From positions 1 to 57,480 of the forward strand of contig JAFDYY010000016.1 in assembly GCA_018267195.1 (NCBI GenBank): a DNA stretch of 57,480 nt. The letters are read 5' to 3'. Below, piece after piece: positions 51,313 through 57,480 of this stretch (within the stretch, counting starts at the first letter, position 1; every line of letters begins with the position of its first letter). A model generated the notes under the pieces. That model made no database searches. It was not told the origin of the DNA and saw nothing but the letters and a program-made list of their open reading frames with translations. This stretch comes from Bacteroidota bacterium. Lineage in GTDB: Bacteria > Bacteroidota > Bacteroidia > Cytophagales > Cyclobacteriaceae. Position numbers and translations under genes: made by a program.

Positions 51313-51731
51313 TACTGATTAATGTAGAAGTTGAGTTCAACAACCCTTCCTTTATCCTTAAAAGTTACTTCATCAGAAAGATGCTTCATTAAAAAAATAC
51401 CCCTACCGCCCGGTTTTTCAATATTTTCAGGTGCCGTTGGGTCTGGTAAATTATGGTAATCAAATCCGTTTCCTTCATCACTTATTTTAAATTTTATCAA
51501 CCCATCTTCAAAAGAAAGAGAAATGGTAACATTTTTCGAAGAGTCATTTTTGTTGCCATGACGTATGGCATTATTTACGGCCTCCGTTACGGCAATCATA
51601 ATATTGCCATAGATGTCATCATCGAACCGATATTTTTCTTTTGCATTATCAATGAAGCTTTCAATGATTCGTATGTTCTCCGACAAAGAGGGAACTTCAA
51701 TGCTTATGTTTTTAAGTCCTGCCACAATCAA
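51312..51731 (-). CDS. RsbW-like anti-sigma HATPase
   Basis: 139 residues: N box 'IMIAVTEAVNNAIRHGN' (Glu50, Asn53/54), G1 'KISDEGNGFD' and G2 'GGRGIFLMKHL'. The likely start is the TTG at 51731, which overlaps the DUF4175 stop in a TTGA junction; GTG 51725 is the alternative. It is a stand-alone HATPase kinase of the SpoIIAB/RsbW class without an adjacent STAS protein. It overlaps ybeY by one base and forms DUF4175-HATPase-ybeY. Its partners may be the STAS protein at 388-738 or one elsewhere. Confidence 0.88.
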   Translation of the reverse strand: MIVAGLKNISIEVPSLSENIRIIESFIDNAKEKYRFDDDIYGNIMIAVTEAVNNAIRHGNKNDSSKNVTISLSFEDGLIKFKISDEGNGFDYHNLPDPTAPENIEKPGGRGIFLMKHLSDEVTFKDKGRVVELNFYINQ

Positions 51732-54700
51732 TTTATTCGTTTGAAATATTCGTTCACCTGTTTTTTGTAATAGGGCAAAAGAGCAGGAGGCACGGTTTTT
51801 AGCAATTCTACTTCTTTTTCTTTTAAACGTAAATACTGTTCAAACGCAGGCGGCACCGCTTTGTTCCGCTCTTTGGCTGTTTCCGCTTTTCTTTCCTCAT
51901 CTAAATTTTGTTCGCGCATAGATTTTTCTGCCTGAAGCAAACGCGTCATGATTTCTTTTTGCCTCCGAATAGTTTCGTCTGTAATCTGTTTGTTGATCAA
52001 ATCTAGCTCTGTTTCTTCCATTTTTTCGGGAATGCCATTACCTACATCCTTTCCTCCTTGCTGTTTTAACTTCTCTTGCATTTTTTGCAAGGCATTTCGT
52101 ATCCGTTCTTGTTCAGCAGCCAAGCGAGCCATCTCTTCCGAAAATTGTCGCCCAGCTTTTTGTCCGTTTTTAAGTTGTTCTATTTTATCGTTAATAGATT
52201 GCTGCATTTTACTGAGGTTTGGGAAGTTCCCTCCTTTTTTACCTTTCCCGCTTTTCGATGGCTTGGCATTGGCCATCATTTTCATCATCGTATCAAAATG
52301 TTCATTTAACATGAGAGCCAGATTATTTAGGCTTGTCATGCTGTATTGCATTTCGGATGATGCATTTCCTTTTCTCCGCTCTTTTATGGCATTTACGGAT
52401 TTAGATACATGATCGTTTAGCTCACCCACTTCTCTTGTTACAACCGAGGCCAAGAACGGATCTTTTTTAGATAGAGCTAATAGGCTGTCTTCCAATACTT
52501 TAGAGTCATCCTGAATCTTAATTTGCCCTTGCGAAACCTGCACCATTTTAGGGTCGGAATGTTGCAAGGCATTAAATTCTTTCATCAAGTTTTCCTGATC
52601 AAAAGATAATTTGATTAATCCATGCACAATTTGGCGGAGGCTTTCCAAATTCTGAGCATCTATTTCCATTTCCATGGTGTTCTGCATGCCCTGGAGATTT
52701 TTCTGCATGCTTTTCATCGATTCGGCTGCTTTCTTTTGAGGCCCAACGGATTTTTTAGTGTCGCCTTGCTCCAATGATTTTTCACTTTCTTCTTCCGCAT
52801 TTTCAAGCTCCTTCAGTTCTTCTTTCGATGGCATCTTTTCATCACCTTGCTCTACCTCTTTAGCCAAATCCTTTAGTTCTTCAATAGTCTTTTCAAAATT
52901 TTTAGTGTCGGTTTTTATTTCATTTTGTTGTTCTTTCAACTGATCGGTTATTTTTTTTTCGGGGTTGAGTTTTGAGTTGAGGCTATCCGTTTTCTTTGCC
53001 AAGCGCTCCTGTTTTTCGGCTGCCGATTTTATTTCATTAATGGTTTGATCCAATTTATAATCGAATTTCAGTTGCTTAAATAATGACAAGGTTCTTTCTA
53101 ATTCTTTCTCCAGATTGATTTCTTTTCGATTCATTTTATCTAACATTTTTTGAACTTGTTGCAAATCGGTATTGGCTTTTAATAGCTTCTCAAGTTCCTC
53201 AAAAAGTTTTTTGGTTTCCGGATCGAGCAAATCATTCATTAGTTTTTGAATTTGCTCCGACTTTTCTTTAATCTTTTCGTTTTCGTCAGGAAGGGTTTCC
53301 TTTTTCTTTTCGAGCAGCTGATTTTCTTTTTGAAGTTCATCAATTGTCTGATCAAGTTTTTGTTTCTGACGAATCAGGTCATCCAGCATTTTTTTATCAT
53401 CCCAATCTAATGATTGCTTGCCTTTCAATTTTTGCTGAATGTCATCAATAGATCGCTTTAAACTCTTCGCTTTTTCTACACCTTTATCAATCGCTTTTTC
53501 AGTCAACTGCTGCTGGTCGCTTATCGAAGTTTTAATTTCTTCTTGGCTTGGAAGAGCAAGCACATAGGTGGCTGAGCGGGTGGACTTATGGCCGTTTACT
53601 TCGTCATTATCCCATACTTCAAAATAGTAGTTTACCCGGCTGCCCGGGGATAGCCGGAGAGAATCAATGGCCCAATTGAAATAAAAATTTTGTTGTTGTC
53701 TTCCCGATTCTATCGGTATGCGAATTTTTTTCTTTATCTCGCCCGACTCATAATGCAAAAATAATTCCGTAAGCCCATAATCATCTTTTAATGAACCGGC
53801 TGCTAATACCGATTTATACAACACGGTGTCTCGAAGATTTTCTACCACCATTTCCGGGTATTGATCTTTAATCGTTTCTATAGAAAACGAAATAATGTCT
53901 TTACTTAATCCCGATTCATTTTTTAAAAAAATGGAATACTGATCGGAGTTATGGAGAACCTTTTTGTATTTAAAATACTGATTTTCAGCAACTTGCATTG
54001 ACTCTGGATGCTTAACAGACGTAAACTCAATAAAAGCAGAAGAGGCATTATTAGTTTTCATAGACCAGAGAACTAAGGTGCCTTCTGGAATTTGCAGGTT
54101 GCCAGCATTGTTTATTTCTTCAGAAGGTTTGCCGGTGTATTTCGGATAAGAAAGAGAAACTTTTAAACTTGTAATGTCGGGTCGTCTAATCAGCGTAAGC
54201 AGGTAGGGAGCTGAAAAAAACCCAGCTGCCTGAAACTGAAACTTCACCGGGTGCTGAGGTCTTTCGAAGGTGTAAGAAAATTTACCCGGAGCAAGGCGCT
54301 CCATTTTCCATCGTTGAGATCCCGAAACGAGGTAGCAGGCTTCAGGAATAGATTTTCCGTCTAGAGAGAGAGTAAGCACAAAATCTTCATTGAAAAAAGC
54401 ACTCAATTTTTCATTTTGCAAAAGAAAACGAAAAGGTGCTTCAGGCGAAAACTCTTGGTTAAACCGGATAATCCGTTCGGGGCTTTTGGTAAAAATGGTG
54501 CTGTCTACAAAAGTAAGTATTACGATAACCGCAATAGGGATAAACAAAAAGCGTAAATACTTTTTATTTTTTGTCAAGTCAACGGCCTGTTCAAAAGCTA
54601 TGTTTTCAATCTGCTGCGATTTTTGAGCAACACTGGCCCTTGCCAACACATCGTTTTTTGCTCTTGCAGACAGCTGAATAATATTTAGCAGACGGTCGGC

Positions 54701-55000
54701 AACGGAAGGAAAGAACCCCCCTATTAAACGAGCGCTCTCTTCTTCACTTAACCCCTTTTTTAAGAACCACCATCGCAAAGGTGTACCTAAAAAAAAATAA
54801 ATTACCCCGAGGCATAAGAACAAAAAAGAAATGAACAGTAAAAAACGAACCCCCTGCCCTAACCAAAAATAATATTCTAAAATAGAGGCCACTAAAAAAT
54901 AACCTAACAAAAAGGCAAGCACGATCAGGCTTCCTTTTATAGAAAGGTTGAGATAAAACTTTCTTTTAAACGATGAAATTCTTTGAGAGATGTCGCTCAT
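51728..55000 (-). CDS. DUF4175 family membrane protein with long coiled coil
   Basis: 1090 residues. Two or three N-terminal transmembrane helices ('GSLIVLAFLLGYFLVASIL', 'FLLFISFLFLCLGVIYFFLG' and a third near residue 150) precede an extracytoplasmic beta-rich region (about 170-480), and then a very long Lys/Glu/Gln coiled-coil region (about 490-1050) with repeats such as 'LEELEKLLKANTDL' and 'EQERIRNALQKMQEKL'. This is the architecture of DUF4175, a widespread bacteroidete/proteobacterial family of unknown function. It is the first gene of an operon with HATPase and ybeY. A role as envelope scaffold is a guess. Confidence 0.85.
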   Translation of the reverse strand: MSDISQRISSFKRKFYLNLSIKGSLIVLAFLLGYFLVASILEYYFWLGQGVRFLLFISFLFLCLGVIYFFLGTPLRWWFLKKGLSEEESARLIGGFFPSVADRLLNIIQLSARAKNDVLARASVAQKSQQIENIAFEQAVDLTKNKKYLRFLFIPIAVIVILTFVDSTIFTKSPERIIRFNQEFSPEAPFRFLLQNEKLSAFFNEDFVLTLSLDGKSIPEACYLVSGSQRWKMERLAPGKFSYTFERPQHPVKFQFQAAGFFSAPYLLTLIRRPDITSLKVSLSYPKYTGKPSEEINNAGNLQIPEGTLVLWSMKTNNASSAFIEFTSVKHPESMQVAENQYFKYKKVLHNSDQYSIFLKNESGLSKDIISFSIETIKDQYPEMVVENLRDTVLYKSVLAAGSLKDDYGLTELFLHYESGEIKKKIRIPIESGRQQQNFYFNWAIDSLRLSPGSRVNYYFEVWDNDEVNGHKSTRSATYVLALPSQEEIKTSISDQQQLTEKAIDKGVEKAKSLKRSIDDIQQKLKGKQSLDWDDKKMLDDLIRQKQKLDQTIDELQKENQLLEKKKETLPDENEKIKEKSEQIQKLMNDLLDPETKKLFEELEKLLKANTDLQQVQKMLDKMNRKEINLEKELERTLSLFKQLKFDYKLDQTINEIKSAAEKQERLAKKTDSLNSKLNPEKKITDQLKEQQNEIKTDTKNFEKTIEELKDLAKEVEQGDEKMPSKEELKELENAEEESEKSLEQGDTKKSVGPQKKAAESMKSMQKNLQGMQNTMEMEIDAQNLESLRQIVHGLIKLSFDQENLMKEFNALQHSDPKMVQVSQGQIKIQDDSKVLEDSLLALSKKDPFLASVVTREVGELNDHVSKSVNAIKERRKGNASSEMQYSMTSLNNLALMLNEHFDTMMKMMANAKPSKSGKGKKGGNFPNLSKMQQSINDKIEQLKNGQKAGRQFSEEMARLAAEQERIRNALQKMQEKLKQQGGKDVGNGIPEKMEETELDLINKQITDETIRRQKEIMTRLLQAEKSMREQNLDEERKAETAKERNKAVPPAFEQYLRLKEKEVELLKTVPPALLPYYKKQVNEYFKRIN

Positions 55001-55099
55001 TTCGCCTGCCTCATATAAAATCTCCTATCCGGTTTCTTTAAAACGAAATTAATGATTCAAAAGGGTTTCTAAAAGAATACCAAAAAAAGGGAAGAGCGA

Positions 55100-55471
55100 T
55101 TATTCATAACCCGAAAAATTCCAGCCAAAATCTTTTTCAAAATATTCAAGGATGTGCATTTTCAGTAGTTTCTCTTGTTCCAGTAGATCAAAATGCGGTA
55201 GTTTTTTTATTAGTTTCCAATGGGGCCAGCCCTGGGCATCAAGACCGTCTAAGATATAGTAACCGGCTAAACTCAATACTTTACAAATGGCAATGTGCAT
55301 CAGATCCTGCTTTTCTTCTTTAGAAAAGCTTCTTGCCCCCTTCCCTAATTCATGTACCCCAATTAAAAACAAAACGCCATTAAGGTCTTTTGGCTTTTTT
55401 TGCAGAATGGTTTCCAGGGTAGTAAGCAAAGCTTGCCACTGTCGTTCTAATGCTAAATCTCGTTTTATCAT
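55100..55471 (-). CDS. Conserved hypothetical protein
   Basis: 123 residues with no signal peptide or membrane span. It is largely helical: 'QWQALLTTLETILQKKPKDL', 'VLFLIGVHELGKGARSFSKE' and a C-terminal 'EQEKLLKMHILEYFEKDFG'. I recall similar proteins in Cytophagales but no domain name. Its ATG overlaps the stop of the AhpD-like gene (ATGA), so the two are translationally coupled. Function unknown. Confidence 0.7.
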   Translation of the reverse strand: MIKRDLALERQWQALLTTLETILQKKPKDLNGVLFLIGVHELGKGARSFSKEEKQDLMHIAICKVLSLAGYYILDGLDAQGWPHWKLIKKLPHFDLLEQEKLLKMHILEYFEKDFGWNFSGYE

Positions 55472-55806
55472 TTGGTTAGCTCCTCCCAGTACTCAAACGC
55501 TCTTCGCAAGTGTGGAACAACAATAGTGCCGCCCACAAGAGTAGCTACCCCCATGGCTTCGTGCACTTCTTCAGTAGTAAAACCTTCTTCCTTACATTTT
55601 CCCAGATGATATTTAACACAATCATCGCAGCGAAGCACGAGTGAGCAGGTTAGCCCGATTAACTCTTTTGACTTTACATCCAGCACTCCCGGCTGATACG
55701 CGTTGGTGTCGAGATTGAAAATGCGTTTGATAATCAAACTATCAGTAGCAAGGATTTTTTCGTTCATCTTGCTTCGATATTCATTAAATTGCTTTACAAG
55801 GCTCAT
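55468..55806 (-). CDS. Carboxymuconolactone decarboxylase (AhpD-like) family protein
   Basis: 112 residues of the AhpD fold. 'SLVLRCDDCVKYHLGKCKEE' contains the redox pair Cys60 and Cys63 and the nearby His67, the active-site arrangement of AhpD and related alkylhydroperoxidase-like proteins; 'AMGVATLVGGTIVVPHL' completes the fold. It probably acts as a small thiol reductase or peroxidase, alone or with another thiol protein. A near-consensus -7 (AATCTTTG on the minus strand, 55828-55821) lies 14 bp upstream. It is divergent from comF. Confidence 0.86.
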   Translation of the reverse strand: MSLVKQFNEYRSKMNEKILATDSLIIKRIFNLDTNAYQPGVLDVKSKELIGLTCSLVLRCDDCVKYHLGKCKEEGFTTEEVHEAMGVATLVGGTIVVPHLRRAFEYWEELTK

Positions 55807-55840
55807 AATAAAAATTTTTACAAAGATTAGTTTCCCTGCT

Positions 55841-56542
55841 GTGAAAACAAAAACACTGTTTACGTCTGCCCTTCAGGATTTTGTAAGATTATTTTACCCT
55901 GCGTGTTGTCTGGGGTGTGCGTCATCTTTGGTAAAAGGAGAAGAAATACTATGTACATCGTGCCTGATGGCGCTGCCCAAAACCAGATATTCGCTAACAG
56001 GAGAAAACCCCATTAAAGATAAATTTATTGGCCGATTGCCGGTAAAATATGCTTGGGCATTTTTGAAGTTTCGAAAAACCGGCATTGTACAACATTTATT
56101 ACATCATCTGAAATACAACAATCATCCTGAAATCGGGCTTCGCTTGGGGCAATTAATTGGGAAAGAAATAAAAGAAAATAATCTGGCCACTGCGTTTGAT
56201 GAAATTGTGGCGATGCCCCTTCACCGCAAAAGAGAAATTAAAAGAGGTTATAACCAGAGCCGGAAAATAGCAGAAGGAATTGCAGAACGAACAGGTATTC
56301 CTGTTTCTGAAAATGTGTTGAGGCAAATAAACACCACTACCCAAACCCGTAAAAACCGTGTAGAGCGCTGGCAAAACGTAGCGGAGGCTTTTCAAATAAA
56401 AAGCCCGGCTCTGATAAAAGATAAACGGATATTGTTGGTTGACGATGTCATTACAACAGGGGCAAGCCTGGAGGCTTGCGGTCAACAATTTATTGAACAC
56501 GGATGTGCCGAACTCAGTATTGTGTGTGTGGCCGAGGCATAA
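55841..56542 (+). CDS. ComF family phosphoribosyltransferase-like protein
   Basis: About 233 residues from GTG 55841; no suitable ATG occurs and the frame upstream of this would overlap the AhpD-like gene. The N-terminal double zinc ribbon is 'YPACCLGCASSL' and 'EEILCTSCLMALP' (Cys23, Cys26, Cys38, Cys41). 'KYNNHPEIGLRLG', 'VAMPLHRKREIKRGYNQS' and the PRTase loop 'RILLVDDVITTGASL' follow. ComF is needed for DNA uptake in naturally competent bacteria, where it binds ssDNA with helicase or PriA-like partners; in others its role is unclear. It is a single gene ending at a bidirectional terminator. Confidence 0.9.
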   Translation: MKTKTLFTSALQDFVRLFYPACCLGCASSLVKGEEILCTSCLMALPKTRYSLTGENPIKDKFIGRLPVKYAWAFLKFRKTGIVQHLLHHLKYNNHPEIGLRLGQLIGKEIKENNLATAFDEIVAMPLHRKREIKRGYNQSRKIAEGIAERTGIPVSENVLRQINTTTQTRKNRVERWQNVAEAFQIKSPALIKDKRILLVDDVITTGASLEACGQQFIEHGCAELSIVCVAEA

Positions 56543-56543
56543 A

Positions 56544-56570
56544 AAAAGGCTACAGTAACTGTAGCCTTTT
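56544..56570. terminator. Bidirectional terminator between comF and the gldJ-like gene
   Basis: AAAAGGCTACAG (56544-56555) and CTGTAGCCTTTT (56559-56570) form a 12-bp perfect stem with a TAA loop. A run of A before it and T after it provides U-tracts for both strands, so it ends both convergent genes. Confidence 0.92.
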
Positions 56571-56589
56571 ATTTTAAAATAAGTTTCTT

Positions 56590-57480
56590 TTAGAAATTTG
56601 ATCCGGCCCGGATCATGGCACAACGGAAGCCAATCGTAGCAGTAGCTGAATCTTCTTCTAAGAAGCGTCTTGTGCCGGGCGACATCCAATAGGCTACATC
56701 TTTCCATGAGCCTCCTTTATATACTCTCGATTTATCTGAAATTAACGAGATAAAGCCTTGTGGGTTTTTAGTGTAAACATCAACTTTCACTTTTTGAGAA
56801 TCTTTTTCTGGAGCCGTTATCGTGGTGTCTTTGCTCGTTTTGCTCCAACGGCTGCGGTAGCTTCCGTGGCTGTCGAGGAAATCATCTCTACGAATAGGGT
56901 TCAGGTCATCAAAATCCTGATGTGAAAGAGGGCGGTAAATATCCATTACCCACTCACTTACATTTCCGGCCATGTTATACAAGCCATAATCATTCGGAGG
57001 GAAATCATAGATATAAGCTGTGATTAAAGCACCATCATTTAAGTGTCCGGCAATTCCGCCATAATCGCCACGACCTCTTTTAAAGTTGGCAAGAAAACTT
57101 CCCATTTGTTTTCCATACGGATTTCTTAAAGCGTGGCCATCCCACGGATACAAGCGCTGGTGTGTTTGCATTTCATCCAGCCATTGGGTAGAGATAAGAG
57201 CCGTAGCGGCATATTCCCATTCGGCCTCTGTAGGAAGCCTGTAGTTGGGAATGGTATAACCATTTTCAATAGGTACTCGGCCTCCTCCTTGCTGCGAGGG
57301 AGTTTCACCTGCTTTTTCTGCTAAGTCGGCATTAACAGCAGCTGTACGCCATTTAGAATAAGTATCGGCTTGTTTCCAGCTAACCCCCACTACCGGAAAA
57401 TAGCGGAAGCCCGGATAACGCAGGTAATAATCTACATAAGGATCGTTGAAAGCCAGACGCGATCTCCAAACCAAGGTATC
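56590..57480 (-). CDS. gldJ: Gliding-motility lipoprotein GldJ-like, C-terminal part (5' end outside window)
   Basis: The frame is open to the right edge, so 296 C-terminal residues are visible. They form an FGE-sulfatase (formylglycine-generating-enzyme-like) domain: 'RYFPVVGVSWKQADTYSKWR', 'PNYRLPTEAEWEYAATALI', 'FPPNDYGLYNMAGNVSEWVM', 'VYKGGSWKDVAYWMSPG' and 'GFRCAM'. The segment 'VDYYLRYPGFRYFPVVGVSW' and the ending 'MIRAGSNF' resemble GldJ more than GldK, from memory. These proteins are required for gliding and type IX secretion in Bacteroidota; GldJ-type domains lack the enzyme's catalytic role. The visible start at TTG 57474 is not a real start, since the frame continues leftward into 57480. 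GldJ versus GldK is the main uncertainty. Confidence 0.82.
   Translation of the reverse strand, partial: DTLVWRSRLAFNDPYVDYYLRYPGFRYFPVVGVSWKQADTYSKWRTAAVNADLAEKAGETPSQQGGGRVPIENGYTIPNYRLPTEAEWEYAATALISTQWLDEMQTHQRLYPWDGHALRNPYGKQMGSFLANFKRGRGDYGGIAGHLNDGALITAYIYDFPPNDYGLYNMAGNVSEWVMDIYRPLSHQDFDDLNPIRRDDFLDSHGSYRSRWSKTSKDTTITAPEKDSQKVKVDVYTKNPQGFISLISDKSRVYKGGSWKDVAYWMSPGTRRFLEEDSATATIGFRCAMIRAGSNF

Noticed and set aside
51948..52412. A 154-residue Ser/Cys/Phe-rich frame on the plus strand inside DUF4175
   Set aside because: The composition follows from reading Lys/Glu coiled-coil codons backwards; no start context or similarity supports it.
55703..55840. A 46-residue N-terminal extension of ComF
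   Set aside because: It overlaps the divergent AhpD-like gene and reads as a shadow; GTG 55841 gives the normal ComF start.
1..57480. CRISPR arrays, tRNA/rRNA genes, insertion sequences or a prophage
   Set aside because: I saw no regularly spaced repeats, tRNA cloverleaf or rRNA-like sequence, transposase or integrase; the YqjE-like 'holin' is a housekeeping membrane protein, not phage.

Overview
The window looks like chromosomal DNA of a Bacteroidota bacterium, most likely of the Cytophagales. The grounds are: an FGE-sulfatase-type gliding/type IX secretion lipoprotein (GldJ-like) at the right edge; a MurF-Alr fusion; proteins of families largely confined to this phylum (DUF4175, DUF6089, DUF4834, DUF2911, Big_5 lipoproteins, a bacteroidete GGGP synthase); near absence of Shine-Dalgarno sequences; and several promoters of the bacteroidete type TTG-N(17-24)-TAnnTTTG. 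I found no rRNA, tRNA, CRISPR array, insertion sequence or prophage. Gene density is high and many junctions are ATGA or TAATG overlaps, so most genes sit in operons.

Layout. 1-1132 (+): a partner-switching module (SpoIIE-type phosphatase cut by the window edge, STAS antagonist, HATPase anti-sigma kinase). 1180-10292 (+): three periplasmic parvulin-type chaperones, a MoxR ATPase, an M20 amidohydrolase, a Na/Pi cotransporter, two small membrane proteins and a GGGP synthase. 10299-24382 (-): SPOR protein, SecA, a structured gene-free gap, DapF, a caspase-like/TPR protein, DUF4834, then an envelope block uppS-bamA-ompH-ompH ending at a clear terminator, with two DUF6089 proteins upstream. 24578-28662 (+): glyA-tatC-rpiB-nitroreductase-dehydratase. 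28736-37704: short operons on alternating strands (membrane protein, two-motif aspartyl protease with PDZ, LOG protein preceded by a 35-residue small ORF, DUF2911, a HisA-like protein lacking a catalytic residue, MurF-Alr, ACC-deaminase-like protein, PA0069-type radical SAM). 37782-44433 (+): a heavy-metal efflux cassette (small secreted protein, CzcA, CzcC, CzcB, NicO-like membrane protein). 44455-55806 (-): TPR protein, Big_5 lipoprotein, methyltransferase, mnmG, ybeY, HATPase, DUF4175, a small protein and an AhpD-like protein. 55841-57480: ComF (+) facing a partial GldJ-like gene (-) across a bidirectional terminator.

How the genes fit together. Much of the window serves envelope building and traffic: SecA, TatC, BamA, two Skp/OmpH chaperones and three SurA/PpiD-like proteins for export and outer-membrane assembly; UppS, MurF-Alr and DapF for peptidoglycan precursors; and SPOR, Big_5, GldJ-like and DUF6089 proteins as envelope parts. 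The two HATPase genes point to partner-switching control.

Most notable observations: two parS-like sites (GTTTCACGTGAAAC type) between ybeY and mnmG, suggesting a chromosome-partitioning locus near the origin; a solitary HisA homologue whose first catalytic Asp is Ala; an unannotated 35-residue single-helix membrane ORF with its own promoter ahead of the LOG gene; a caspase-like protease with twelve TPRs next to dapF; and genes with promoter -7 boxes almost touching ATG, GTG or TTG starts, suggesting leaderless or near-leaderless mRNAs. I did not see a multi-gene defence or other system that I could call wholly new.
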